Source: Sesamum alatum
Taxonomy: Eukaryota; Streptophyta; Magnoliopsida; Lamiales; Pedaliaceae
NCBI GenBank assembly: GCA_034509735.1
Contig: JACGWO010000006.1
Coordinates: 3,611,001 to 3,675,000 of the forward strand
Direction: 5' to 3'
Length of the DNA stretch: 64,000 nt
Part shown: in pieces, positions 34,401 to 46,200 of the stretch
Layout: every line of letters starts with the position of its first letter
Position numbering within the stretch: the stretch's first letter is position 1
Made by a program: the position numbers and the translations under genes
Notes under the pieces: model-generated
The model's input: the letters and a program-made list of their open reading frames with translations, nothing else
The model's database searches: none
Told to the model about the DNA's origin: nothing

Positions 34401-34787
34401 GAGCTCCAAAGTTATACCCATAGCCAGCATAATAAACCCAAGAGTAAAGCTGTATGAAGTTGGACCCAAATCCACAAACCAAGAAAAAGTTGAGGGTCTC
34501 AAGAAAGCAACCACCCCTCCAACACTCACATAAAGAGGGTACAAACTTGCAGCAGTGGCCACCCAACTCTCCCATCTGGGCTGCTTATCAGGCGGCACAT
34601 CTGCTGCTGCTAACTTCTCAAAATTCTCATTAACTCCATACTGAATACTACTTGAAGATCTTGAATATGTAAACTTTGATGGCCTGGCAGAAATTTGAAG
34701 TGGGCCGAGGGGTCTGTAGAGTGGGATTCTTGCAGGGGTTTGTCTTGGTCGGGAGATTAATGGGGTGAAGCAGAGAGAAAGAGACAT
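31477..34787 (-). CDS. BASS1: Plastid BASS1-type sodium/metabolite cotransporter, 7 exons
   Basis: Exons in coding order: 34787-34362, 33440-33300, 32697-32542, 32465-32344, 32203-32042, 31937-31877 and 31662-31477. Total 1254 nt, 417 residues, with every junction in phase and GT–AG. Residues 1-60 are rich in Ser/Arg/Pro and look like a chloroplast transit peptide. The rest is the SBF/bile-acid-symporter fold: LGFIMLAMGITLEL, CCPGGTASNVVTLIAQGD (the conserved sodium-site crossover region), VCTTLGAVLLTPLL and VGMQNSSLGVVLA, with about nine hydrophobic segments. BASS proteins sit in the plastid envelope and move organic anions with sodium. BASS1 is the closest type by sequence recall; its substrate is not settled. 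A piece of exon 1/intron 1 recurs at 51.0-51.3 kb. Confidence 0.92.
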
Positions 34788-35308
34788 TGTTGATTGACAA
34801 ACGAAGAACAGTGTTCTGCGATTATGAGTAAAGAAGTGGAAGTGGGAGTTATGGAGTTGTAGTTTCTTGATGATTTCTTGAAAGATATCATCAACTTCAA
34901 CAAACGATTGACGTGAAATCCAGGCGGCTGCACTCGACCTTGAATTCAGGAATCATGTGGGACCGAATGCTGCGATCTGGCTTTTTCAGGATATTTCTTT
35001 CTACCTTAGAAGTTGAGATCCAATTAACGTGTTAATGCTCATGGAAGATTCTTGGCATCACCAAATTAAGTCGAATCACATCAAATCAAAGAGCAAGTAT
35101 TATATACGTGTTATATGATTGGTATTTTTTTTTTAACGGTGCAACAATTATATTTATGATATATATATATATATTGTAATTATCATATAATTTGTTCAAA
35201 TTTAATCGAATCAAGTTTGAACTAAAAATTTTCAAATGCTCGTAGTAATTCAAGACTTCCTATGGAGAAGTATGTTTAGATTGTTACGTTGCATCTTATA
35301 TTTCATTT
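34788..35308. other. 5' flank of BASS1
   Basis: 5' UTR and promoter zone of the minus-strand gene. It contains AT microsatellite around 35160-35175 and no other supported feature. Confidence 0.4.
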
Positions 35309-35737
35309 TAGGAAAAATTGTAATTTTAGTTCAATAATTTAGGGGGTGATATTTTTAGTTTTTTATGAATTGATTTCTGCGATTCGGTCATATAATTTTA
35401 AAATTTTGGTGATTTTAATCATTTTTCGATTAATTTGATGAAAAGTTGTATGTGATTTATACATGACCTGATTAAATGTAATTTTAATAATGCAAATCAT
35501 TTTACCTATAAATCAATTTGTGTATGATCAAAAATGCTAGCCACTCCTAAGTTACAAGAGTAAAATTACAATTTAATTAGATCATGTGCAGTCACATATT
35601 TTTCAGCCAAATTGGCAGGAAAATGACTTGAATTACTAAAATTTTAAAGTTACAAGATTAAATTGTGAAAAATAATTTATGTAGAACAAAAAATGCCACC
35701 CCTTAAATTACATGACTAAAATTGTGTTTTCCCTTTT
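35309..35737. repeat. Foldback MITE, ~430 bp
   Basis: AATTGTAATTTTAGTTCAATAATTTAGGGGG is mirrored by CCCCTTAAATTACATGACTAAAATTG. TCATATAATTTTAAAATTTTGG pairs with CTAAAATTTTAAAGTTACAAG. Non-coding. Confidence 0.62.
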
Positions 35738-36387
35738 ATTTTATATATGCACATTATGTGTATAAAACTTTCTTCAACAGAAGGTGTGACATAATGCTTA
35801 TATGCATAACCTGTATATATGGTATGGAATACAAAATGCAAAATGAATTGCAATAGAAAATTTAATTTGTTTTAAATTTGTGGAGAACGTTTTGGGTGAA
35901 AGGTGATCTATATTTTGTTTGAAATAGTCTTCTTTTTATTTAAATTTTGGTGGGGAAATAAAAAATAATAATCTTACTTTAGATTTTATATCATATTGTT
36001 CATAAATTATATCTTTGTTCAACATTCTATAAATTATACTGTTATTTTTTACAAAAAGATAAAAATATTTTTATGGTTTATAAAAAATTCGTACAGCTGT
36101 GACTAAGTCAATAGGGGTATTTAGGGGTTTTAAAGAGATTTTTAGTTGACATCAACTTTTTTTGGGCTAAGAAATGGAGAGGGGTTGTCAATATTAATAA
36201 TATTGATGTTTTTGTGGATGTATGTGTAATTATATAGAAGAGGAATGATGATTTGTGTAATTACACCATAGGCCAGTGGCGTTAGGAGTAATTATCTCTT
36301 TGAATTATTATAATAGTAATATATTTGTTATTTGGTAGATATATATTTAAAATGAACTAATCTTCTCATCTTACCTTATTTTTATTG
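35738..36387. other. AT-rich intergenic stretch
   Basis: No gene or clear repeat identified. Confidence 0.35.
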
Positions 36388-36395
36388 GTCCAAAC

Positions 36396-37939
36396 TAGTG
36401 CTGCAAATGAGTCGAGCTCGAGCTCACGAGCTCAAAATTTGATTTTTCTTAAAAAAAACAACGAAAAAATATATGGATTATTCTAAAAATTCATATGAGT
36501 TGTATTAAATATGTATTTATAAAAAAAATATCGAAACGTACTAAATTGTTAATTAACCTTGTTTCTAGACAATATAAACCAAAATGCCATATTTTAATAT
36601 CATCTACAACTAAAATATGAGATATTGACTAATAATTCTAATATATGGTGAATTTTAAAACAAATGCATTTTGTTGTGGTAGATATTGAAATTATAACGA
36701 TAAAATTCATATGAATTGTATTAAATATTTGTTTATAAAAATATTATCTAAACGTATTAAAAATCGTTCATTAAGCTTGTTTCTAGACAATACAAACTAA
36801 AATACCATATTTTAATATCATCTAAAATTAAAATGTGAGATATTGACTAATAATTCTAATATATGATGAATTTTGAAATAAATGCATTTTGTTGTAGTGA
36901 ATATTGAAATATAACAATAAAATTCGTATGAATTGTATTAAATATTAATTTAAAAAAAATCAAATCGTACTAAGTTGTTGATTAAGTTTGTTTTCAGATA
37001 ATATAAACTAACATACCATATTTTAATATTATTTAAAACTAAAATATGAGATATTGACTAATAATTCTAATATATGGTGAATTTTGAAACAAATGCATTT
37101 TGTTGTAGTGAACATTAAAATATAACAAAAGAATTCGTATGAATTGTATTAAATATTTATTTAAAAAAATATCAAATCGTACTAAGTTGTTGATTAAGTT
37201 TGTTTTTAGATAATATAAATTAAACTACCATATTTTAATATCATCTAAAACTAAAATATGAGATATTGACTAATAATTTTAATATATGATGAATTTTGAA
37301 ATAAACGCATTTTGTTGTAGTAGATATTGAAATTATAATGATAAAATTCATATGCATTATATTAAATATTTACTTACAAAATAATTATCAAATCAAATTA
37401 AATTATCGATTAAGCTTATTTTTAGATAATATAAACTAAAATACCATATTTTAATATTATTTAAAATTTAAATATGAGTTATTGACTAATAATTCTAATA
37501 TATGATGAATTTCGCAATAAATACATTTTATGGAGTGGCTTTTAAATTATAACAATAAAATTCATATGTATTATACTAAATATTCATTTACAAAAAAAAT
37601 AATATCAAAATATACTAAAATATTGGTTAAGCTTGTTTTTCAACCATATAAATAAGAATACACATTTTATTATTATATAAAAGTAAAATGAAAGATATAT
37701 TGACTAATAATTTAGTATATAGTGAATTTTTAATATAAATTTGATATAATATTGAAATGCACTTAAATATATAAAAATATGTATAAATAAAAAAATTTTG
37801 AAAAAAAAAAAGTGTGAGCTCGCGAGCCATGAACACAAATAGTTGAGCTCGAGCGGCTCGCGAGCTCATGAACACAAATAATTGAGCTCAAGCTCGGACT
37901 CGAGCCTCGCGAGCCGGCTCAGCTCAACTTGCACCCCTA
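36396..37939. mobile_element. Non-autonomous hAT-type element with 8-bp target duplication
   Basis: GTCCAAAC is repeated perfectly at 36388-36395 and 37940-37947. Termini TAGTGCTGCAAATGAGTCGAGC and (inverted) TAGGGGTGCAAGTTGAGCTGAGC match. Subterminal regions are dense in GAGCTCG palindromes. An 8-bp duplication and a (T)AGGGGTGCAA end are hAT hallmarks. No transposase frame exists; the interior is the tandem array described separately. Confidence 0.82.
36480..37770. repeat. ~215-bp tandem repeat array inside the hAT element
   Basis: The block TTGACTAATAATTCTAATATATGRTGAATTTTG recurs with its AATTCTAAT at about 36634, 36852, 37063, 37275, 37491 and a decayed copy near 37709, giving spacings of 211-218 bp. 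Each unit also carries GCATTTTGTTGTAGTG and CCATATTTTAATAT. Six divergent units are visible. Confidence 0.8.
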
Positions 37940-38090
37940 GTCCAAACAAAGAAAAATACTTGATAAGAAAATGATATTTTTTGAAATATCACTTGTTTAC
38001 ATGTTAAATATAAATATAAATAATTTAAAAAAAATATATATGTTTTTTTATGAAATATAATAGATTTCGAAATACTAATTACTTGATAAG

Positions 38091-38830
38091 TGATGTGAGC
38101 AAAAATAGCTCAATCAAAGTTCTCTCCTTGGACTTAAACGAATTGGACTTTGTTTCTTGCAGGTTCAGGAAAGTGTACTTGCAAAAAGAGCGTTAGTACT
38201 CTGACGCTCAAGTCAGTAAGCAGTTATGGAAAAAAAAAAAAAAGCTTGAAAGTAATGAGAAATAATTAGAGTTCGTGTGAAATGAGCATAAAATAAGTAG
38301 TGTGAGTGTAGAGAGTAATTCGAGAGCTTAGAGTGTTGAAAAGTGTTATTAAGCTTGAGAGGGTAGTAAATTCGTCCCCTTATACCAACCAATGGGGCTG
38401 GCATTTATAGAGGAGCTTTCTTCGGCGGGAAGGACTCTTCGTGGCCTTGGACTCTCGGGGCATTAGTAACCCGACCTTCCTAAAGTCCTAAGGAGCAAGA
38501 CCTCCTAAAATTCAGGAGGTAGTTGCGAGATCCTTGCTTGTATAAGAATAGGGCTGGGTAACCTTATCTTTCCTTCGTGGCCGGATCAGACCCCCTTCTA
38601 TGGACCTCTCTTCTGCGAGCCTTCTTTCCCTAGGCCTTCTTTCTGGGGGGCTGGTTAATCCTGGCCTTAACTTTCTTCGGGAGGCCTGATCCGGTCCTTC
38701 CCTGGGCCTAGAAGCCCAAATTGGGGCCCCTTGGGAAGTACTTTAAGCCTTGCATTCCTTTGAGCTCGTGCGATCTATTTCTTTCTTTTAGGTCATTTGG
38801 GCCTCTTTGAGCCAACCATTTTTATGCACA
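38091..38830 (-). repeat. 3' LTR of the gag-only element
   Basis: About 740 bp, aligning over its length with the right LTR but more divergent and longer by internal indels (for example an A-run at 38229-38241 and an extra stretch after it). Confidence 0.75.
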
Positions 38831-39039
38831 CCATTCAGTCCCCCCACTTTGAGGGTGAGAGATTGCATTCGATCCCCCTTAGAGTAGGAGTCTTCTAGGG
38901 GCCACAAAACGGGCCTTTGATCCTCGAGACTTCGTATTTATTAGAAAGGTGTTTTCCCCCAGAGACAAGAGACTGACCTGAAGAGGGAGTCCGTTATTCT
39001 TTTGTGCCTTCCTGCAAGGGAATATTAGTATCATAGGTA

Positions 39040-39640
39040 TGCATAGGAAGAGAAAAGCTTACTTCAGGCCTGCAGAGAACAGGGCTTTTCAGAAGGTGTA
39101 TGCTCAGAGCAAGGTTTATGTCTCTCCAGAAAAGGAGGGCTTGTATGCCTCAACGAATGAGGACTTATTTGAGAGTGCCTACTCGGTGCAAGACATAGGA
39201 CCTCGCCGGAGGAGGAGTAAGTGCACCCCCCCCCCCGGTTCGAAGCAGGGCTTAGTGCCTTCGTGGAGGAGGGCTTATTTGAGAAACGCCTACTCGGAGC
39301 AGGACTTAGGGACCTCGCTGGAGAAGCAATAAGTGTCTGTCCGGAGCGGGGCTAAAGTGCTTGCTTAGAACAAAGCTTACGTACTTCTTCGGAGAAGACG
39401 CTCGAATGAGGGCTTGTGTGCCTGTGTGAAAGACAGAGCTTTTTGTGCCTGCACGGAACAGAGCTTAAACATATCACTTTATAGTGCCTAGGTTCCTGCC
39501 CAAATGAGGACTTGGATGCCTGCGCGGATGAGAGCTTTTACTCTTTTTCGCGAGACGGCAGTGCCTGCTTGAAGCAGGGCTTGTCTTTAATGAATGCCTA
39601 TTGTGGAGCAGGGCTTTATACATGTCTTATTGCTAAGAGC
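39040..39640. repeat. Degenerate short tandem repeats in the gag-only element
   Basis: Words of the type CAGGGCTT…GTGCCT(G/T)C…GGAGGAGGGCTTATTTGAGA recur roughly every 30-60 bp. They keep some frames open by chance on the plus strand, but no protein family is recognisable. Confidence 0.5.
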
Positions 39641-39793
39641 AAAATGTATAAGTGTAGATATCTTGCATTTTTAGAATTCTTTTCCAAGAAGTAGAGTTAT
39701 TCGTGAAAGTAATATATTGCAAAAAGAAGGGTTGTACCTATTTGACAATATTTTCCCTTGAGAAGGGTTCCTACTTGGAGGCAGGACTTATTT

Positions 39794-40045
39794 TTAAGAA
39801 GGTTCCCGCCTAGGGGGGGAAGGAAAATATCCTTGCGAGGGGTCCTGCCAAGGGGCAGGACTTATTCTTGAGGAGGTTCCACCTTGGGGGGCAGGAAAAT
39901 GTCCTTCCGAGGGCTCCTGCCTGGGGGCAGGATTTATTTCGAGGAGACCCTGTCGAGGGGCAGGAAAATGTCCTTCTAAGGGGCCCTGCTTAGGGGCAGA
40001 ACTTATTCTTAAGGAGGTTCCCACCTGGGAGCAAGAAAATATCTT
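39794..40045. repeat. ~71-bp tandem repeat in the gag-only element
   Basis: AGGAAAATRTCCTT occurs at 39821, 39893 and 39962, with a variant at 40033 (spacings 72, 69, 71). Each unit is two related halves (CCTGCC-GGGGCAGG). On the minus strand it reads as Pro/Ala-rich peptide repeats. Confidence 0.7.
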
Positions 40046-40059
40046 TATTTTTTATAGGC

Positions 40060-41110
40060 CTGCTTCTTCAATGTTGATGTACTTTGCCCTCAAGCCAAAA
40101 GGCTATCAAAGTCTGGTGCCAGCTTCTTGGCCAGGGACTTGAAGAAGTCCCAGAAGCCCTTGAGAGAAGGCGCTAGCCTTGACCTCATGTGTGGCTGTAG
40201 GAACCTCCAAGGCCATAACGTTAAATCTGTGCAGGTAATCCCTCAGGGACTCGGATCTTTTTTACGAATAGTGAAAAAGACTGAGGAGGTTTTGCAGTGC
40301 TTCCTGCTACTGACGAATTGATGGAGGAACGACGAATGAAACTCCTGAAAGTTCCTTACCGAGCCAGCCGACAATTGGTTAAACCATTGTTAGGTCGCCC
40401 GAGCAAATGTGGTAATAAAGACTTGCCACTTGATCCCGTCCGTGTATCGATGGAGAAGAGTTGCATTATCGAATCGGGACAAGTGCTCCTGCGGATCGGT
40501 AGTGACATCATATTCCGTTGTGGCCGGTGGCCGACAGTTAGAAGGGAAGTCGTCAACCATGACCTCCTTGTCGAAAGGGATACCTCCTTTTTTTTTCGAG
40601 CGGGATTCCCATTACCCGGTGTTAGACATCTTTCAATCCGTTCTGCAAACGCTCTACTTGAGTCTCCCAATGAGGGGGAGCCCCTTTGCCTTCTTTTAGG
40701 CCTTTTGCTGCTAGGGGGGCACTCTGAGGCATCGGGGCCATAGTCACCAAAGGGGCGGTAGTTACCGTAGCCAACTGTATCCTTATAGCGGATGTGGCCA
40801 TGTGTTGAATGGTAGCCAACAACACTAGGGACAAAGAGGTGTCTGAGAAGGTGTTATCGCGTTGGGGACCTGATAGTGGATCAGGGGGTCCTCGAACAAG
40901 AGGTGCCTCGTCGCTACCCCGGGGTGCCTTGGCAGCCAGAGGGGCTACTAGAGGCATCGAAACCATGGCCATCAAAGGTGTAGAGGTTACTGCCGTTAGT
41001 TGTGTCTGTATGGCGGAAGTAATGATTTGTTGGATAGTTGGCAACAATTCGGGGGACAACTTGTCCGAAGAGGTGTACGAAGAGGTGCTGTCGTGTGGAG
41101 GTTCCGACAA
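40060..41110 (-). pseudogene. Retroelement gag, broken
   Basis: The N-terminal part opens with ATG at 41110-41108 and runs to a stop near 40622. It is Ser/Thr/Pro-rich and internally repeated. The gag core follows in another frame (about 40600-40080): FDKEVMVDDFPSN, HLSRFDNATLLHRYTDG, WFNQL and FQEFHSSFLHQF, the retrotransposon gag (capsid-like) domain of plant gypsy elements. An in-frame TAG interrupts it before WFNQL, and further stops lie downstream, so the gene is dead in this copy. Confidence 0.7.
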
Positions 41111-41270
41111 CGGTTCGGAGGGACCAGAAAGTCCGTCCCCACATGCCCGAGGGGGGTCATAGGGCGCCCCCCACCACCTGCAACGCCGGAGAGTCGGTGG
41201 TGGGCTCGGTCAATTTCTGCTTTGTCTAGTCCGCTGTTGGGAGTTTTCATTATCCTCACGTCTTAGCTCT

Positions 41271-41291
41271 ATGTTCCCACAGACGACGCCA
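41271..41291 (-). other. Primer-binding site of the gag-only element
   Basis: Minus strand TGGCGTCGTCTGTGGGAAC lies 2 nt inside the 5' LTR. The TGGCGCC-type start is the tRNA-complementary site common in plant Tat elements, here with C to T at one position. Confidence 0.6.
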
Positions 41292-41293
41292 AT

Positions 41294-41967
41294 TGATGTG
41301 AGCAAAAAGAGCTCGATCAAAGTTGTCTTCTTGGACTTGAATAAAGTGGATTTCTGTTTCCTGCAGGTTTAGGAAAGAGGACCTACAAAAAGAGCGTCAG
41401 CACTCCGACGCGCAAGTCAGTAAGCAGTTATGGAAACAATAAGCTTGATAGTAATGAGAAATAATGAGAGGGTAGTAAATTTGTCCCCCTATACCAGTCA
41501 ATGGGGCTGGTATTTATAGAGGTGTTTTCTTGAGCGGGAAAGACTCTTTGTGGCCTTGGACTCTCGGGGGGTCAGTTATCCGGACCTTCTAGAGTCATGG
41601 GGCAAGACCTCATAAAATCCAGGAGGTAATTGCAAGATCTTTGCTTTGATAAGGATAAGTTGGATAACCTTATCCTTCCTTCGTGGGCGGGTCAGACCCC
41701 TTCTGTGGGCCTCTCTTCTACGGGCCTTCATTCCCTGAGCCTGGTTAGGCCTGGTCTTGACTTTCTTCACGGGAGTATGATCCAGTCCTTCTCAGGCCCG
41801 GGGGCACAAATTGGGCTCCCTTGGCGGGTAACTTTTGAGCCTTGGCATTCCTTTGGAATCGTGCGATCTAATTCTTTCTGCTTTGCATGCATTTTGGGCT
41901 CCTGCAATTTAATTCTTTCTTTTTGGGCCATTTGGACCCCTTTGGGCCAATCATTTTTATGCACACA
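41294..41967 (-). repeat. 5' LTR of the gag-only element
   Basis: About 674 bp, ending on the minus strand in GCTCACATCA directly before the primer-binding site. Confidence 0.75.
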
Positions 41968-42229
41968 ATAAATATTGGTAAATAATAATTTAAAATGAGT
42001 AAACAATGACATTATTAACCTAAAAATTTTCACTATAATAGATACTTAAATTATTTTATTTCTCTATATATTTTACAAGGTTAACTTGACAATCACATTA
42101 ATAACCTACAAAATTTCGAACATTTAAATAATTTATTTCATAAGTAGAAATTTGATTAGACTCTAATTTTTAGAGCGTCGAGAAATATCTGTTATTTACT
42201 TATGAAATTTCCTTTTCTTAAATTAAAGA

Positions 42230-42950
42230 CTCTGAGAAAACAATCCTTGTGTTTGGTTTTATTTTTGGAATGGTTTGTTTTGTTTTTGTGGAGATAGAAG
42301 AGAGAAAATAAAATAAATAAGTGTGTGTTAAGATATGGTGTTGTTTGGATTTGTTTTTGGATGTAATTTTAAATAGTGAAAAAATATATATTGTATGTAT
42401 TGTATTGTATATTTGGAGACAAAAAATACTGTTCATTGTCAAATCATGTCTCTTTTATATATTTTTATATATGTATATATGTATATAGTAATATTTGAAT
42501 TTTTTTTTATGTATTGTGTTGTATATTGGGAGACAAAAAATACTGTTCATTATCAAATCATGTTTTTTTCATATATTTTTATAATGTATATGTGTATATA
42601 ATAATATTTATTTTGTTTGTAGGTAAATATAGGTATACATAGGAGAACGGTCCAAAATACTTAGTACATGTATTTTGGATAATGCTATGTTTTGATTTTG
42701 TTTTTCTCACCGTCTCAACAAACGGCTGGAAAATGAAACCAAACCGAGCAATTTTTTTTTAATTCTGTTCTTGAAATTTGTATCTCTATAAATAAATTAA
42801 AAGATAAAAAAAAATCAATTTATAGTTCTTCACTTTCTTTTATTAGTAGAAATAGAAACCATGAAAAGTAAATAGTGAAATAAATTGCATTGGGAATATT
42901 TTATATAATATATTATATATATAATAATATAAAAAACTCCAAACACGGCA
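42230..42950. repeat. TGTTTGG-type MITE cluster upstream of MAC5
   Basis: GTGTTTGGTTTTATTTTTGG at the left mirrors CTCCAAACACGGC at the right. Inside are two copies of GGAGACAAAAAATACTGTTCATT…TCAAATCATG (about 42415 and 42529, ~115 bp apart). Palindromic AT runs fill the rest. The element abuts the presumed MAC5 5' UTR. Confidence 0.4.
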
Positions 42951-43289
42951 TTACCCTATACCCCTCACTGGGACGCCTACTGGTTCGCATTCCTCTCGCT
43001 CTTTCGCGACGCTCCTCTCAAAATTTCTCCGCCCTTTGGCCCGTGTCTCCGCCGCCGCCACCGCAAGCCGCCGGGCCTCTTGCTTCCAGATCCACAACTA
43101 CGCTTAATTCTATTTTCTGGGACGAACAATTACAAGGTACATCGTTTAAGAACATTAAATACGATTTTAGGGTTTTGGTTGGGAGGGGAAATTCGTGTGT
43201 TTGTGCATCCGTTGGTTTCATGTTCTTGTGCTTAGATTTTGTTGTCGATTATTGCAGAGTAAGATAAAGAAGACGAAGTTGGGGAGATA
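42950..43289 (+). promoter_or_regulatory. MAC5 5' UTR with leader intron
   Basis: GC-rich leader (about 42960-43136) with a CAAG|GTACAT donor at 43137 and TTGCAG|AGTAAG acceptor before 43258, then ATG at 43290. A leader intron is common for this kind of housekeeping plant gene; the transcription start is not visible. Confidence 0.5.
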
Positions 43290-46200
43290 ATGGCACATAG
43301 GCTGTTGAGGGACGCAGAAGCTGATGGATGGGAGCGGTCTGACTTCCCGATTATATGTGAATCGTGCCTTGGAGACAATCCCTATGTTCGAATGGTATAT
43401 TACAATTCCGTTTGTGTTGATTTTATATTGTATGGTTGCAATCACTTGTAGTGATTTGTATTGGGATTTGATAACTTTATGCTTATAGAAGCTGGGTTTG
43501 AGAAAATTGAGAAAAAATAGCTACCTGCAATGATAAATCTTGGAGGATTAACTTTAGCAAGTATATTTGAGGATACAGAACTTCAGATAATAGAATACAG
43601 AAAGTAATTACATCAAGAAAAGAGAAGCGTGGTTTAATAATGAGTGGGGACATTCATCACTATGCTAAGATGGATTCTGAGGTAGATGGCTTCTCTTTAC
43701 AGTTGTTTGGGATTTCTTCTAGTTTCTGTCGCTTCGTGTGATGGACTTTTTTATCCAAGATTTATCATATAGTGTTTCTTTAAAGGACTTGTGGTCTTCG
43801 TGTGTATTTCTGTCTCATGATGGATTTCAAAGCGGTTGCTTTGAAGGCCTTATTGGCAATGGCTTTCTTATTTTCCTGTTAATGCTCCTGTAAGAATTTT
43901 GATTAGTGAGAGTCTCATGATGGATTTCAAAGCGGTTGCTTTGAAGTCCTTATTTGTAATGGCTTTCCTATTTCCTGTTAAATGCTCCTATAAGACATTT
44001 TGATGTTATTTCAGCCTCACTACTGGATTTTATCTCGTGGCTATGGCCACTCTGTGATTTCTGAACATGAGTCTTGTAATAGTCCCAAATGTTCTTTCAG
44101 CTGGGATTTGCTTCTTATGAGTTTTTGAATTTGATGCAGACAAAAGCTGACTATGATAAGGAGTGCAAGATCTGCACTCGACCATTCACAGTGTTCAGGT
44201 GGAGGCCTGGTCGTGACGCAAGATATAAGAAGACTGAGATTTGCCAAACCTGCAGTAAGCTGAAAAATGTTTGTCAAGTTTGCCTTTTGGATCTTGAATA
44301 TGGGCTGCCCGTTCAGGTTCGAGATACTGCTTTGAGTATCAATTCCAATGACGCCATTCCAAAGAGTGATGTGAACAGGGAATACTTTGCAGAGGAGCAT
44401 GATCGCAGGGTACGTTTTTCCCGACTCTGAGCATGTATTTTCTTTCAAATAATGATTACATGTTACTTTATTTCTAACCATTTGAAACACCAAAAATGCC
44501 TCGGTTCTGGTTGGACTTTGTTCTCTCACCAATTTTAGGCCTATCAGAATCAATTTTATATTTGCTATTGCTTGTATCAATGTTGACTTGGCTAAGTGAT
44601 AGTTTTGGAGATACACACAGAATAATATTAGTTAGCTATATGCAGCGGCTTCTCTGTTGGTTGTTTTTTATTTGGGGCACTAGTTCTCGCTCGTGGCATC
44701 TTTTCATTTGTATTTTTGGCATATAATCTATTGATTTATACGGTTAAATATCATCAACTGTAGAGTTAACTTATTGACATTTTTATGGTAAATACTGAAC
44801 CATCAATCTTTTAGGAGTTTAAGTTGGTTGGGCTCGGCGACTTTGTTTGCAAATTATCGTTCACTTCCTTTTCTTTTATGAGAGTTAGCTTGCAACTTTG
44901 ACCTTTTCTTTGCTCTTCAAATTGTGGTTCTAGACTTCTAGTCTACTCTACTCCTCCATATGTGTTTAAAAGCTTGTTATATGCAGGCAAGAGCTGGAAT
45001 AGATTATGAATCTTCATATGGAAAGGTACGCCCAAATGATACCATCTTGAAGCTCCAGAGAACCACACCATACTACAAGAGGAACCGAGCTCATGTTTGC
45101 AGTTTCTATGTTCGTGGTCAATGTACAAGAGGTCCAGAGTGCCCTTACAGGCACGAGATGCCTGTTGAAGGTGAATTGTCTCAGCAAAATATTAAAGATC
45201 GTTACTACGGGTATGTCCGACAATAATTTTCCAATTCAAAAGCATGCTTATGTTATGACCTAATATATGTCTGAGCGTTCATTGTATGTCACTGCTAAAA
45301 AATAAACAGATAATAAACCGCAGGCTTTGATTAATATGACTATAATTTTTTTCTCAGCTGTATCCTAATATGTGAAACTGAGTTGGCTAATTTATTTATG
45401 GGCATGTAGAAAGAATGGTGTGTGCTATGCGACTGCTGTTTCCGAATTTGAAATGGTTTTAAGTTCAGCCAGTTTCTTCAGTATCTGGACTATATATAGT
45501 CAACAACATTGATTTTGCGTTTACTTATCATCTGTTGTAATCTCAATTCGAACATGTTGATTGTAGCCTTGTACCCAACATATGGTACTTCTTCGGTTAT
45601 GTGATGCTGATTAAGTCTATTTCGCATAGGGCATGCTTGTCGATGCTCTGCCTAGTTGATTTTGATCATTTTCTCCCTCAGATTCTATGTTTCTCTTACT
45701 CATTTTAATTTCCTCCAAAGCTTGACAAGAAATCTATACTCTCTTCTCACCTAGTCATGCAAGTAATTCGCTTACTTATTCTTACTTTGAGATGCAACTT
45801 CATTTGGTTTGTCTTACTAATCATCTCTTTTGATATTGTATGCGCTTGCAGAGTTAATGATCCTGTGGCAATGAAGCTACTGAACAAGGCTGGAGAAATG
45901 CCTTCTCTTGAGCCTCCTGAAGATGAGAGCATAAGAACCCTCTATGTAGGTGGGCTTGATGCAAGGGTCACAGAGCAGGACCTAAGAGACAACTTCTACG
46001 CACATGGTGAAATTGAGTCTGTCAAGATGGTCCTCCAGCGAGCTTGTGCTTTTGTAACTTACACAACAAGAGAAGGTGCGGAGAAAGCAGCTGAAGAACT
46101 TGCTAACAAACTGGTTATCAAAGGCCTGAGGCTGAAGCTGCTCTGGGGCAAACCACAAGTCCCAAAGCCCGAAACAGAAGGCTCTGACGAAGCAAAGCAG

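Larger units (their letters stand above)
38091..41967 (-). mobile_element. Gag-only LTR retrotransposon (TR-GAG-like), minus strand
   Basis: Direct repeats 38091-38830 and 41294-41967 open (plus strand) with TGATGTGAGCAAAAA and close with TTTTTATGCACAC(A). Read on the minus strand these are TG…CA LTRs. Next to the right LTR, minus strand, lies TGGCGTCGTCTGTGGGAAC, a Tat-style primer-binding site. Next to the left LTR is a purine tract (AAAGTGGGGGGACTGAA). The flanks ATAAG (38086-38090) and ATAAA (41968-41972) are an imperfect 5-bp duplication. The 2.46-kb interior encodes gag only, with no protease, RT or integrase, so movement would need a partner element. Confidence 0.75.

Noticed and set aside
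34285..34533. Plus-strand open frame within BASS1 exon 1
   Set aside because: Complement of coding exon 1; no support.
39039..40024. Open frames over the repeat arrays of the gag-only element
   Set aside because: Kept open by tandem repeats with suitable unit lengths; peptide repeats match no known protein.
36480..40045. CRISPR-like spaced repeats
   Set aside because: Units of ~215 and ~71 bp are contiguous tandem repeats without unique spacers, in a plant nuclear genome.
44041..44616. 191-codon minus-strand open frame in the MAC5 region
   Set aside because: Antisense of MAC5 exon 2 and flanking introns; the plus strand has the conserved protein.
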